The notes under the pieces were generated by a model. The model worked only from the letters and a program-made list of their open reading frames with translations. It did not search any database and was not told the origin of the DNA. 64,000 bases of DNA, taken from Terramyces sp. JEL0728. Its lineage: Eukaryota > Chytridiomycota > Chytridiomycetes > Rhizophydiales > Terramycetaceae. Made by a program: the position numbers and the translations under genes. Shown in pieces: positions 1-10,503 of the stretch (within the stretch, counting starts at the first letter, position 1; the number at the start of each line of letters is the position of its first letter). The stretch lies in assembly GCA_027603945.1 (NCBI GenBank), contig JADIIU010000027.1, positions 62,001 to 126,000 of the forward strand, written 5' to 3'.

Positions 1-1125
1 TTGAAAAAAGTTTTGATTTGAAACAGCCCAGTTTGGATGAAGATGTAAAGATTAAAATACTAGTTGGAAATGCAGAAAGCTTTGTTGAAGATGGAATCCC
101 AAGCTCTTTGGTTCAAACATATTTGCCGAATATTATCGAAATAATGATGCATACAAATCTGAAAGTGTCGAAAGTTGCATTCAAAGCAGTTTCTTTGGCA
201 TTGGAGCATGGTTTAGTTCATCCGATTGTTTGTGTTCCTGGCATTACTGCGTTGGAATCGTGTTCTGACCCAACAATCAGAGAACAAGCGGTTTTTATAC
301 ACAAGAAACTCCACGAAAAGTATTCCAGTTTCATCCATACAAAAAACCTGGAATCAATCAATTGCTTGTACGGCTATCAAAAGAACGCTGCTAGTGCAAA
401 TAATTCAGGTGCAATCCAGTCCCATTTTGAAAACGAAAATGTGAAAATCAGCTTCATTTCTCCTTTATATGGGCTAATTAAGGAAAAGAGGAGCAGGAGA
501 AATGAATTTCTCAGGACTATTGTCAATGTATATAATTTAACTGCACCTGACGTCGCCAAAGAATATTCCTACTACAAATTTATTGGAGAATGCATTGCCT
601 ATATTGATTTTCAGACTGTTGAAGAGGTGATGCATGTGGTCTACCACATAAATGTCCTTTTGTCGTTTGGTGCTAATGCCGTTAGTCAGGCTCTCAAAGG
701 GTTATCGTCATCAGATGAGCGTCCAGAAGGTATTTACAATTTTATTTTAGATTTAACAGCTCAAGCTCTGTTTTACGGAATTGTAATTATGCTAAAGGAG
801 CACTTTAAGAAAAAGTATAATTTCACCGACATGTACTAATTTATTGACTCTAGTCAACTAATGGAAGCAAAGCCAGCTTCAAATGCAGGGTCAGCTCAAG
901 AAAAACCATTGATCAGCGGTTCACGAGTCGACTTCAAGTTGGATCTTCCTGTTGATAGTCTTTCGATTTGCAATTGGGTAACATCTGATTTAATTGTAGT
1001 TTGAAGAGATACATGATGATAATCCTGATATTGAAGACTATGAAGATTCAAATCTAGCAAAGGAAGGGAAGAGACAGCGCAGTGAGCCAGCAACCAAGAA
1101 AAAGAAAAGGAAAAAGACTGTTTAA
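1..1125 (+). CDS. SCC2: Cohesin loader SCC2/NIPBL/Mis4, C-terminal part (5' end off window)
   Basis: The frame is open from the window edge (first full codon at 3). Introns at 833-853 (21 nt) and 978-999 (22 nt) restore frame, and the stop is at 1123-1125. The visible part is the end of the HEAT-repeat hook of the cohesin loader, which opens cohesin and loads it on chromatin in the nucleus. Family signatures include HGLVHPIVCVPGITALE and a later FLRTIVNVYN block, close to the NIPBL pattern of a late HEAT segment followed by a 'HR.FL..L.N.F' helix. Splicing the first intron gives KKYNFTDMIQ, aligning with the NIPBL 'LYGFSDSKIQ' tail, which supports that 21-nt intron. The C-terminus is acidic and then lysine-rich (KKKKRKK), a likely nuclear signal. 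The N-terminal majority of the protein is missing. Confidence 0.8.
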
Positions 1126-1742
1126 ATTTGTATTTGCTTAATAAAATGTGCTATTGGGAAGTTTCAAAGTTTCACAAATATTACAACTGGTAATTTCCTC
1201 GTTGTTTCAGGGTAACTAGCAAATATTGTTATTTGGTTATTATTAAAATGATATTAGGTGTTTATTTGAATAGATAGATCATAATCGTTGGTCTTGATAA
1301 TATCCAACATAACTCTAAGAAGAAAACCCTTGATGATAATTGATTATTTCCAAATCGCTAACGGTTGCAGCCTTTGAGCAATCTATATATGGCCAAGTAT
1401 CCTGACTCGCGAGATGACGACTGCACTGATGTGAACACAACGAGCAGCAACATTGCAAATTGGTAAGAATTAAGTGGAGGTACAAAAATCAAATTGCCAT
1501 CCAAAAGAAGCAACTAAAGAATTTTATTGGATAGCACAGTTGCAGCGAGTTCAAGCTACCAGCCAGGCTATCGATAGTCACAGCGGTTTCTCCTTCTTTG
1601 GCTTACTAGGGAAAGGGAATAATGATCAACAATTGATATGCCATGGATTCATACCCAAAGCGCTACTAATATGCAGCTTACCCATTGAATCCTCATATCA
1701 TTGGGAATCTTAGCCATTGGAATTCTTTTTTTTTTTTGAAAA
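1126..1742. other. Intergenic stretch, possible unresolved small exons
   Basis: No gene can be supported. A short ATG frame begins at 1391 (MAKYPDSRDDDCTD...) and stops at about 1463. A 79-codon open frame covers 1474-1713 but starts with GTG. I could not join them with a convincing 19-24-nt intron. A poly-T tract at about 1727-1737 lies just before the NSA1 start codon. Confidence 0.3.
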
Positions 1743-2882
1743 ATGAAATTTATAACTGGAGACGATAATGGATTAATCAAGCTCACAAACCAGAAAAAAA
1801 CTCTAGTCTTTGGAAAAACAAGCCGCCATCAAGCGGTTCAATACGTTGCATTTATTAATAGTGAAACGATAGCAGTATGTAGATCAAATGGATTCTTGGA
1901 AATAATGAATACAAATGGAACCATTTTAAAATCGCTTCAATTATTTGAAAAGCAAAAGTTTGTTGGTCTATCGGTATACAAGAATATTGCCATTACTTGC
2001 TCTGACAATGGACAAGTAGATTACACTCCCGTTGAAGTAGAAGGCACAAAAACACTATTTGACTACGAGTTAAAAGAAAAGAGGATCAATTTGGGTGTCA
2101 ATGACTTGTGCTGCTTCAAAGTACACCCAAATCTACCGCACTTGTTTGTAACTGGCGGAAAAGAGCGAGAATTGTCGATTTGGAATTACAATTCGGAAAA
2201 AGTAGAGCCGGTTTGGAAAGCAAAGAATGTCAAGAACAATAAGTTGGATATGCGCGTCAGAGTATGGATTACCGATATCAATTTTATTGAAGTTCAACCT
2301 GAAAAGGAAGATGGTAGCGATTACAAAACAAAAATCTTGATTTCCACCGGATACTCGCATATCAGGATATATGACCCTAAATTGCAAAAAAGACCAGTCA
2401 AAGAATATCACTTTCCTGAATTGCCAATATATCGTGCTATTGCTGACCAAAATAGAGTGTACTTTAGCGATACTGTCGGTATTTACTATTAATATAGGCA
2501 ACTTGACTTGCATTGATTATAATAATGGACAGATGCTCGGCAAATACAAAGGTATCGCTGGTGCTGTAGCTGCAATGGCAATCCACGATGATAAATTGAT
2601 TGTAGTTGGAAATGACAGATGGTTAAGAGTATTTGAAACCAGCGGAAAGAGAAGCGAAATAGAAAAAGTATATTCCGTCTAATTTAGGTATATTTAAAAC
2701 AGCGATTGACCAGCGTGTTGGCATACGAAGACGCAGTGGAACCAGAAGAAGATAAAGATGAACAGGATTTGTGGGATGAATTGCCTACCATCACTGATGA
2801 CAACAAGAGAAAAATCAAAGAAGAGCCTGTGGCAGTAAAGAAGATGAAATCTAAAGAAAAGACCAAGAAAATAAAGCAATAG
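1743..2882 (+). CDS. NSA1: WD-repeat ribosome assembly factor NSA1/WDR74
   Basis: Three exons; introns 2479-2497 (19 nt) and 2668-2687 (20 nt); 366 aa after splicing. It belongs to the NSA1/WDR74 seven-blade propeller family, which acts in the nucleolus on pre-60S particles with the AAA ATPase Rix7/NVL. Family evidence: the N-terminal TGDDNGLIK start, the central FVTGGKERELSIWN blade, the VVGNDRWLRVFE blade, and KVYLKQRLTSVL directly after the propeller, the hallmark WDR74 segment. That last segment only appears when the second intron is removed. The tail is acidic and then lysine-rich (nucleolar signal). The start ATG follows a T-rich tract and is the first in frame. It converges on the 7TM gene with 52 bp between stop codons. 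Confidence 0.85.
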
Positions 2883-2934
2883 TGCAAGAAAATAAAGCAA
2901 TACATTTTAAAATGTCCAGATTGAAGACTATTTA

Positions 2935-3729
2935 TTAAAAAATACTAGAGGAGCGGTTCCCAGGCGGGCAGAAAATAACTGTTGGTGGATTATTGGAGTT
3001 GGAATCTTTAAACAGCCCTTTGAGTATATTCCTCTGCTCTATCAAAGCACCAATAGCCCAGGAAATCAAAATCCAATCCATGCAAGCAGGAGAATCACCG
3101 CTATAACTGAAAGCTTCCAACACGGCAGTTGCAATGGAAACGACAGCAAGTCCAATTTCAATAACCAATGAAATCCACAGTTGGTTGAATCTTGCTTGGT
3201 AATCAGGAGATTTCTTGCTTGCAATTCCAAAGTGCTTTGAAAGTCCAATCATTGACTTTAAATCAAACAAAACCCTGACAGTGAATATTGGCAGTATTGT
3301 GCATGCTTGTAGTATTGCAGAAGCTGGAAAGACAGCTGATCCAGAATTTGTAATGAAAATGAACACGGTGCGGATTGATCTCACTGTAAATATAATGCAG
3401 AGGAATACTACAACCAAATTCCGAATCAGGTTTACATTGCGGTGGTGGTGAATGGCCAAGTACCGCTGCATGCTAATGTACAAAATACAGCAAACACAAA
3501 TACTATAGAAAATAGTTGAAGCTGAAACAACCCATGAAAACTGCGGTATTGGCGATTCTTCTAATTTGCACCAAGTATTAACAAGTTGGATAATAATGTA
3601 CATGAACCAAATGCCAAGCAAGACTCCTACTTTTTTTAATTGAAAGACAAACACGGTGATTGATTGTGATAGAATCAGGTAGAACGCAAAGCCAGAACTG
3701 AATAGTGTGAAATAGTCTCTGGCCAACAT
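2935..3729 (-). CDS. Putative seven-transmembrane protein
   Basis: A single 264-aa exon starting at ATG 3729. About seven hydrophobic segments are visible, for example ITVFVFQLKKVGVLLGIWFM, FYSICVCCILYISM and LVVVFLCIIFTV, separated by short basic loops. The N-terminus is short and the C-terminal tail is polar (DSNSNNPP...). The size and hydropathy match the three tandem 7TM genes at 13.8-16.5 kb, but the sequence lacks their shared LE/ILQ and NEN(I)TKKK motifs, so it is either a distant member or another family. No receptor class can be assigned. No introns, unlike most neighbours. Confidence 0.6.
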   Translation of the reverse strand: MLARDYFTLFSSGFAFYLILSQSITVFVFQLKKVGVLLGIWFMYIIIQLVNTWCKLEESPIPQFSWVVSASTIFYSICVCCILYISMQRYLAIHHHRNVNLIRNLVVVFLCIIFTVRSIRTVFIFITNSGSAVFPASAILQACTILPIFTVRVLFDLKSMIGLSKHFGIASKKSPDYQARFNQLWISLVIEIGLAVVSIATAVLEAFSYSGDSPACMDWILISWAIGALIEQRNILKGLFKDSNSNNPPTVIFCPPGNRSSSIF

Positions 3730-4395
3730 TTAAGTTTTGAAATAAGGAAATGAAATTATTTTGTAGGTCATTGATCCGCATTGACCAATCGGCAAGTAGG
3801 ACGAAAAAGTCTGATTCGCAATTGTTTGGAAAGGTTCTTAAGAATTCCCTTTGCAGATCTGATGTTTTTGTATTCTTGGATCAGGGATACTTGCGCAGAT
3901 CAGTGTATGTCAAGGATTCGCATTTATTGGAGACCGTGTGGTGACATGCAGAGTTTAAAGACGGAAATCCCCCACAACCAATATAGATGTTTTCTAGTAT
4001 TGGTTTTGGTGGTCGCCTGCACAAACTGATGTTGACATTAGATTGCTAGCCAAATGGTTCCACTTGGCGTTCTCTTTTAGAGTAAACTAGATTAAACTTT
4101 GGTTTGAATCACAAATAGCCGATAATTCTCCATTTGGTGGATTTCTTTGGGTTCCAAGTCACTGTACGTTGACACTCGGAAAGTCTTTCTCTGGAAACAA
4201 CATAATCTTTGAAAATTCAAAAAGGAACCCCAACGCCGATATTTCAATATGAGATTCGTAAACATTGTAAACTGAGTGAACGCAAAACCAATTGGAATAT
4301 TGTCCGCACCAATAAACGTTTTCAAAAACGTGTTCACCAAGAACAAACAACCCTATAAATGGAGGGAACGGTCGCCAAATTTCAACGTAGAATAA
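3730..4395. other. Intergenic region with TATA-like box before the phosphoesterase
   Basis: No convincing gene. Open frames on both strands of up to about 90 codons overlap each other and show no family signature. A TATA-like CTATAAATGG at about 4351-4360 lies some 45 bp before the phosphoesterase ATG at 4396 and is a plausible core promoter. Confidence 0.4.
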
Positions 4396-5466
4396 ATGAT
4401 TGCTCCATTTGCCCTTCTTGCTACACAAGCCTTAACTACCGCAACTCCAGCACCAAGATTCAAGAGATTCTTCCAAGTCATCATGGAAAACACTGATTTG
4501 AGTGTTGCTTTGGAACAGCCATACATGAAGTCATTGCTACCATTAGGTAGATTATACACCAACATGCACGGAATTACTCACCCTTCGCAGCCAAACTACA
4601 TTGCGATGATTGCTGGCGACTTGATGGGTGTTGCTGACGACAACAATATTGACCTGACTGGAACTACCATCGCCGATACTTTGGAGGCAGCCGGCCATTC
4701 CTGGGTTACTTATCAAGAATCTTATCCTGGTGGGGTTGGAAACTGCTTCACCCAAAAAGAAACCGTTGAAGGTGATATGCACATCTATGAACGCAAGCAC
4801 AACCCATTCATGTCATTCACTGCCATCCAAACCACTTCTCGTTGCGACAATATCAAAAACTCTGATTTCTTGGATAAGGATATTGCAGCTGGAAAGGTTG
4901 CAGATTACGTAATGTATGTTCCAAACCAGACTAACGATGGACACGGTGCAAACTACTCTTCCGCATTGAACTCGTCTACTTTGGCCTATTCGTTTGAAAG
5001 AATCCACGTCGGCGATGCTTGGTTGTCCACTTTCATGCCAAAGTACTTGTCCAGCCCATTCTTTGCTGATACTTTATTCTTGATTACTTTTGATGAAAAC
5101 GACGCTGTTGCAAAGGTGGATACTACTGACAATACCATCTACACAATTGCTATTGGTGCTGGTGTTCAAGCAAACTCTGTTGATAACGCTCGCTATGACC
5201 ACTACTCGCAAATCGCTTTGTTGAATAACGAATGGGGCCTCAAATCCTTGGGAAGAGGTGATGTTAAAGCTACTCCTTTCGACCTTGGAAAACCATCTGC
5301 AACTTCTGCTGCACCAGCTGGCGCTACTCCTTGCACAACCACCCAAGCACCTCAAACCACTGGTGCAAGCTACCCAGTAAAAACCACCGATGCATCAAAA
5401 CCAATTTACAATTCTGCAACTCCATTCTCGTTCGCCGGTTTGTTTGCACTAGCTTTGTTCCTTTAA
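4396..5466 (+). CDS. Secreted, probably GPI-anchored phosphoesterase / acid phosphatase (PF04185-like)
   Basis: Intronless, 356 aa. It resembles the phosphoesterase family containing fungal acid phosphatases and bacterial phospholipase C-like enzymes. Visible family blocks are QVIMENTDLSVAL (metal-binding 'ENxS/D' start), HPSQPNYIAMIAGD, YQESYPGG and FLITFDENDA, which carries late Asp/Glu metal ligands. A short hydrophobic N-terminus (MIAPFALLATQAL) is a signal peptide. The last ~60 residues are Thr/Ser/Ala/Pro-rich (heavily O-glycosylatable) and end in a hydrophobic FAGLFALALFL segment, typical of a GPI attachment signal. It probably acts at the cell wall or plasma membrane on organic phosphate. 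Substrate unknown. Confidence 0.8.
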   Translation: MIAPFALLATQALTTATPAPRFKRFFQVIMENTDLSVALEQPYMKSLLPLGRLYTNMHGITHPSQPNYIAMIAGDLMGVADDNNIDLTGTTIADTLEAAGHSWVTYQESYPGGVGNCFTQKETVEGDMHIYERKHNPFMSFTAIQTTSRCDNIKNSDFLDKDIAAGKVADYVMYVPNQTNDGHGANYSSALNSSTLAYSFERIHVGDAWLSTFMPKYLSSPFFADTLFLITFDENDAVAKVDTTDNTIYTIAIGAGVQANSVDNARYDHYSQIALLNNEWGLKSLGRGDVKATPFDLGKPSATSAAPAGATPCTTTQAPQTTGASYPVKTTDASKPIYNSATPFSFAGLFALALFL

Positions 5467-5579
5467 ATACATCAAGTTACAGCTTCATTTATTTAACATT
5501 ACTGGTGAAATTACCAAACATTGCAAATATATTGAATGATAATATCGGTATCCTGTATTTAAAAACCAAATACTACTTC

Positions 5580-7233
5580 TTACTCCCTGTATTTAGTCTC
5601 TTTTTTACGATTAAAGTAAAAACTACACTGAACATACGAATACAAACTGATGAGCAAAACTACCAAGAACCACAAACCTGAATAAGAAAGAATTACCTTC
5701 TAAATTCCACATTTCATGGTACATTTCAATTATCCCATCAATACCAACTGCAAATCCTACCAGATTGGCAGTAATCATTTGTAAAAGATTCCATACGCCG
5801 CCAAGTGCGCATACATCCAAATACCAACTCTTTTCCTTATTTTTGGGTGTGCAAAACAAGCCTGTACATATAATTTCAGGTAGAATGAATATTGAAATCA
5901 GCCATCCCCAAGTTAACAGTTGCAGGTTGATGTCGTGCCAAATAGCGACAAAGGTAAATATACAAAATGTATTGAGCATCTTGTACTGTTTACCGCCTAA
6001 TGGAATGTACAAGTAGCGGATCAAGAATTTGTTGTAGGATGAATGCCAATGCTTCCAGAATTCCTGGGCAGAGTACTGATTAGTAATACACCTGGTCATA
6101 TTTTCAGTCGTTTCAATATCGTCAAACATTGCCCACATCCTAAAGAATCTCCAGATAATCATCAATTTCAGCCAGATAAACTTTAAATTAAAGTAGCCTA
6201 GACAGTAGATTTCTAGCGACGAGAATCCTTTGAATGCCTTTGCGTTTTTGATTGCTACAACGTACAAATTGTGCATCATGAATTCCATTAATAATACAAT
6301 TCCAATCCTGGATTAATGAAATATACCATCGGAGAGTATACAGTAGAATCTTTTTCAAATTGATTGATTTTTGTTGTTTCATTTGGCTTGTGAAATCATT
6401 GAATGAAATTATAGGACCTGCAAGGTACAGTGGAGCGTAAAGCATATACACCAAGTAGTTGAACAGTGAATAATTAGCTGGTTTGATTATCCGTGCTTTC
6501 TGACATGCGGTATCGCTACAATCTGAACATTTCCCGCAATGTTTTTCATATTCATTGTCCGCGCTGCCATTGAGTGCCCAATATCTAGTTAAAAGCAGAT
6601 TACCTATCCATTGAGAATGAAATCATTTTCAGTATACAGAAATTAAAAGTGATATGCCATCGCATTCCTATTCCTCTTATTGAATCCAGGTAATCCAAGC
6701 CAATCGAGCTGAATTTGTACCCGCCGTAATAATCGTTTGCAAATAGAATCGCTATACAGTACATCCAAGTGATTATAGGCCCGACTATTGACTTTGTGCT
6801 GATTGTAATTAGATAATTAGCCAATATAATTGTCAGAATTTTTAAAATTGATGCACCAAATACAGCAGACAGAAATATTACTGATAAAGATAAAGAGACG
6901 ATTTGCTTGGTGCTGTTGGCTGTCAATGGTTGGTAGCCTCTGTTCATTGCCTTTAGTCCAAAATTAACTGCAGTCCACACAACCATTACAGCCAGCAATA
7001 TTGGGATGTTTTTTCTAAATGACGAATACTGCGCATCGCTATTATCTACGATTCCCAACCATCCCTGGCTTAATTTATTTGAATAGAGAGGGTAATTGGG
7101 AGACGAAGCTGCGTTAATTAAAACTACTTTTGCTGAATTGGACTGTGGTGAAAGTAAAATAAACGATGGATGAAATAGCGATTCCCCTGTAGACGTTGAT
7201 GTTTAAATTCATGAAATTTCCCACGATGTTCAT
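5580..7233 (-). CDS. GUP1: GUP1-like MBOAT acyltransferase, divergent paralog
   Basis: Five exons joined by four 19-nt introns give 525 aa from ATG 7233 (ATG 7212 is also possible). It is a multi-pass ER membrane protein of the MBOAT family; yeast Gup1 remodels GPI anchors. Family features: SQGWLGIVDNSDAQYSSFRKNIPIL near the N-terminus, then RWHITFNFCILKMISFSMDRYW, YAPLYLAGPIISFNDF and FVAIWHDINL with the MBOAT active-site His. It is a paralog of the two duplicated copies at 30.1 and 56.8 kb but clearly diverged. The introns after QFSK and LEG match positions in those copies. The ones after SMD(R) and TLRW are private to this gene, while the other copies have three introns absent here. Confidence 0.87.
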
Positions 7234-7420
7234 TTGCGTTGTGGCTTCGATTTGGCAGTTTGACGGACTGAAACAACCATGCAGAATATCCAAGGCACTC
7301 TTAGGGATCGAGGGCCAAATCGGGATGCGCTCAAGGATCAAGAGATACTCCAAGGATACAAGTCGGATTCATCGCGAGTGGAGACTCAGATCTTGCCACA
7401 TTCAAACTTCAAATGCAGTT

Positions 7421-7534
7421 TTATTACCAGTATGAATTTGATCTTATTACCAGTATGAATTTGATCTTATTACCAGTATGGATTGGTCTTATCACCAGTA
7501 TGGATTGGTCTTATTACCAGTATGAATTTGATCT
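7421..7534. repeat. Minisatellite, five copies of a 22-23-bp unit
   Basis: Five head-to-tail units of the form TTATTACCAGTATGAATT-TGATC, or the 22-bp variant with GGATTGGTC, run without interruption. On the minus strand the first unit supplies the last codons and stop of the small gene ending at 7514; the other four lie just downstream. Unit length close to the local intron length, and the GTAATAAG inside each unit on the minus strand, are noted but unexplained. Confidence 0.85.
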
Positions 7535-7844
7535 TACTGAACTGCTTAACGAAGAATCATTAAACATGTGGTAATCATCAAATATATGCAATCCAATCTC
7601 TTCTGGCGTGTAATCACTTCTTGAAAACTCTCCCCCAACGCTCTCTATTTCATCTTCGTATCCGCTAGTAACCAATTCTTGTATATCCTGTAATACTTTG
7701 TCAAATTCATTGTCTATATGGTTCACGAATGTGATTTTGATTGGCTTCTTTTTCCTATTGCGTTTCTTGGTATGAGGCTTGTTTGGATGAGGTTTATTTA
7801 ATGCGTCTCTATATGTTTCTGGTTAGTCTAATCCTACCTTTCAT
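7514..7844 (-). CDS. Small hypothetical protein ending in a minisatellite
   Basis: Spliced model: a 7-nt first exon (ATG AAA G) at 7838-7844, a 19-nt intron at 7819-7837 with a canonical GACTAACCAG end, then one exon to a stop at 7514; 103 aa. The N-terminus is very basic (KPHTKKRNRKKKP), followed by an acidic helix (DNEFDKVLQDIQELV) and a Ser-rich end. I do not recognise the family. The last residues (SNSYW) and the stop fall in the first unit of the minisatellite, so the C-terminus can vary with repeat number. The micro-exon start is inferred from frame and splice signals; a shorter start without it is possible. Confidence 0.5.
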
Positions 7845-8139
7845 TTTTATTTTGAAACTTTTTGACAATAGTCTAATTTACTGGTAAATAATCGTCAGGT
7901 GACTAATAACATGCTGATTCCAAATATGAATTCAGAGGATTATAGATCTGGTATCACCGAATATCTCAGCACTCTCTTTATACCGATCGGTAATTCCCGT
8001 TGGTTGGTTCTGCTATTTAGCGCTCCAGAATCATTGGAATCTATCTCTATTCTTTCGCGTATATGTCTGTAGAGAGCTATCATCTGGGATCTGCAATTAG
8101 TCTTTTCTGTAACAGGTAATACGAATAGAGTAAAAAATG
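7845..8139. other. Intergenic region with one short open frame
   Basis: A 53-codon ATG frame on the plus strand at 7911-8072 (MLIPNMNSEDYRSG...) reads like plausible protein but has no recognisable family and no partner exons that I could join. Otherwise nothing is seen here. Confidence 0.3.
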
Positions 8140-9113
8140 TTATATTTTTGAACTATTCAACCAAGCCAAGATCAGCGTATGAGCAATAGCTGTTGACGGA
8201 GATAGTTGCAAAACTGCGGATTTCCCTAGCGAAGCGTCCAATACAGTTTGTCTATCAAACCAGCGCGCATCTACATTAACGCCAAATACCTTCCAATTCT
8301 TCATCATCCAATAAAATATCGGTAGTTTTCGCATAGGAAATACTACCCAGCATTAATTGAGAAGGAAACGGCCATGGCTGACTGCTATGATAAGAAACTG
8401 CTTCAATTTCTATACCGGTTTCTTCTTTGGCTTCTCTAACAACTGCTTCTTCCATCGACTCCCCAGGCTCTACAAATCCAGCAATGCAACTATACATTTT
8501 CGATGGCCAAATCTTTTTTCTACCCAGCAAGAGTTTCTGTCCACAAGGAGAAACAATTGCTGAAATCACTACAGCATCAGTTCTAGGATGAGAGTAATTC
8601 TGGGTCGTTGAATGAGACACACACCCCTTATTTTCACATGTTCTCTTGTATCCTGCATCTGAAGAAAGGGTTTTTGTTGAACATGTTGGACAATAAATGT
8701 ACCGGGCGTTCCAGTCAATCATCGATCGCGCTTGGGCAAATAGAGCAGCTTCCATGTTTGGCAGTCTGAATGCTGCCGGTCTGGAATGGACAAATTCGCC
8801 GTATTGATCAAAGTCGACTTTTAAATTTGAAACGTCCATAGCCCAATACCTATATTACAATAACTTACCCAATATCAAATTGAATATCTTTGCCGAGGTA
8901 TACGGCGCTCTTTACATCAAAGAATTCCTTGGTTTGATCGTGGTCTAGCCAGCAAATACGTTCATTGCTGGATAAATACTTTAAATTGTCGAAAATCATT
9001 GTGCGGGATACCTTGCGTTCATTCAAGAGCCGTTCCGTCAATAACCGTTTAGTACTTTGCCGGTCTAGTTCACTGCCAGTGAAGAAGGTTGTTGATTTGA
9101 ACCGCTTCCACAT
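8140..9113 (-). CDS. NPY1: NADH pyrophosphatase, NUDIX hydrolase (NPY1/NUDT12/NudC type)
   Basis: Three exons with 19-nt introns at 8850-8868 and 8271-8289; 311 aa from ATG 9113 (MWKRFKSTTFF). The enzyme hydrolyses NADH/NAD(H)-type dinucleotides, and possibly NAD-capped RNA, to mononucleotides. Domain order fits the family: an N-terminal FTGSELDRQS segment, a zinc ribbon with CPTC and a later CENKGC pair, the linker HPRTDAVVI, then the NUDIX box GFVEPGESMEEAVVREAKEE with the REx2EE catalytic glutamates and a downstream SQPWPFPSQLM motif characteristic of NudC/NPY1. The C-terminus DARWFDRQTV needs the second intron. An upstream in-frame Met would add about 19 residues. No peroxisomal C-terminal signal (ends NSSKI, although SKI-like endings occur). 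Confidence 0.88.
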
Positions 9114-9255
9114 TTTAATTTGGAATACAGTAAATTGACAAAGTGCTAAAAGGTGGCTTGAAATATTCAAATAGCAGCAGCAATTCAGCTGTGCAAAGGA
9201 TTATTCAGCTGTGCAGAGGATTGTAACTCAAATATTCGTATAAAGCAAGGCAAGT

Positions 9256-10458
9256 TTATTTGGCGAGTGTAAATACATAGAAAAGGAATTCGTTCATGGT
9301 GCAAAATAGCTCTACTATCCCAGTGATTTTAATCAATAAATGGCGCAGACACTGCAGTATTTCATTTTTCAATACCCTTGCCAGTCTCTTCTTGAAAGCC
9401 CTCTTTGCTTTTAGATCAATATCAACATAAAACCGATCTGTAAATGTAACTACCAAGTCAATATCAAATCCAACAAATCCGGAAAACACTGTGATATTTT
9501 GTATAATTACTGGGATGCAAAGTGCACCTTGGTACACTAGTTTATACGATGAATTCGTTGATATCTCGGCAATGAATTTCAAGTTTTGCAAGTGTAAATC
9601 AAATTGTCCAAAGATTACGTTTTGTGCAACAAATTGAGGAAAATGAAATATTGTACAACCACGTAAAACCCCAATTAGACGACAGAAATTCATTTCTATC
9701 GGCCTGGTGCTATTCAAGATATGCGGTATTTGTTTCAATTGAAGAAGAAATCGAGTTTCCAACCTGTCAATAATTTTCAATCCTGTTTGTATCCTTTGTT
9801 CGCCTAAAATGTATTCGAGTACTTCACTTGGTACTGCTATTCGGTAATCAAATATATTGATTTTATTTTTCCTGATTTCCTTTGCTATTGATTTGTGGTT
9901 TGGATTGTCATTGAGAAATTCAAACAAATGGTCCAGTATAAGAATATTTTTTTCAAATTGGTCTTCAAATATACTCCTTTTTTGATATTCCTCTGCTGAT
10001 GTCTTTGGTTGCTTTGCTTCAGGTTCCTCAAATCCAACGACTGCCTCGTTACTTGGAATATCCTTTTCAGCCAAGTCCGAATACAGTTCATTATCAACTT
10101 TATCTCTAGTTGAATCCAAGTCGCTGTGATCCTTTACTTGATTTATTTCTTGCAGTTCCTCTTGGATATTTTCTGTTTTCTGTTCTACTATCGAATCGTA
10201 ACTTTCCCCTTCACGGCTGTAGTAATCAAAGAATGAATTGTTTCCGAGAATCATGTCAATAATCTCCACTAATTGACCAATTTTGTATCGATTAATGGGA
10301 TCAAATATCCATAATTGGACTTTATGAACACGCAAGTACTGGATCAACTCTGTGTTATCCAAATCCAATGATTCAAGTTCATAGAGAATTGGAATCAAGT
10401 CGGATTGACTGAATTTATCTGGCAGCTCGGCAACCATCTGCATTGCACGTTCGAGCAT
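9256..10458 (-). CDS. Hypothetical protein, 400 aa
   Basis: Intronless open frame of 400 codons from ATG 10458. The N-terminal ~75 residues are helical. An acidic, low-complexity middle follows (about residues 85-155, rich in Glu/Asp/Lys/Gln). The C-terminal half is a mixed alpha/beta region rich in Ile/Leu/Phe ending in VELFCTMNEFLFYVFTLAK. No signal peptide or clear membrane span. I do not recognise the family. It is divergently transcribed from KRE33 with only 45 bp between the two start codons, so the two genes share a promoter, which hints at co-expression with ribosome biogenesis but proves nothing. Confidence 0.6.
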   Translation of the reverse strand: MLERAMQMVAELPDKFSQSDLIPILYELESLDLDNTELIQYLRVHKVQLWIFDPINRYKIGQLVEIIDMILGNNSFFDYYSREGESYDSIVEQKTENIQEELQEINQVKDHSDLDSTRDKVDNELYSDLAEKDIPSNEAVVGFEEPEAKQPKTSAEEYQKRSIFEDQFEKNILILDHLFEFLNDNPNHKSIAKEIRKNKINIFDYRIAVPSEVLEYILGEQRIQTGLKIIDRLETRFLLQLKQIPHILNSTRPIEMNFCRLIGVLRGCTIFHFPQFVAQNVIFGQFDLHLQNLKFIAEISTNSSYKLVYQGALCIPVIIQNITVFSGFVGFDIDLVVTFTDRFYVDIDLKAKRAFKKRLARVLKNEILQCLRHLLIKITGIVELFCTMNEFLFYVFTLAK

Positions 10459-10503
10459 TGTGGGAAAGTGACAAGCTTAAATTTTTTTTGTTTTTTTTTG
10501 AAA

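Noticed and set aside
1474..1713. 79-codon frame after SCC2
   Set aside because: Starts with GTG, no ATG, no family match and no believable splice to the ATG exon at 1391.
4092..4428. Minus-strand frames before the phosphoesterase
   Set aside because: Two overlapping frames without family features, in a region with a TATA-like promoter.
7421..7534. CRISPR-like array
   Set aside because: Units abut without spacers: it is a minisatellite, in a eukaryotic genome.
10405..10503. Upstream extension of KRE33 by 33 codons
   Set aside because: Unconserved, overlaps the divergent gene's start; the family N-terminus begins at ATG 10504.
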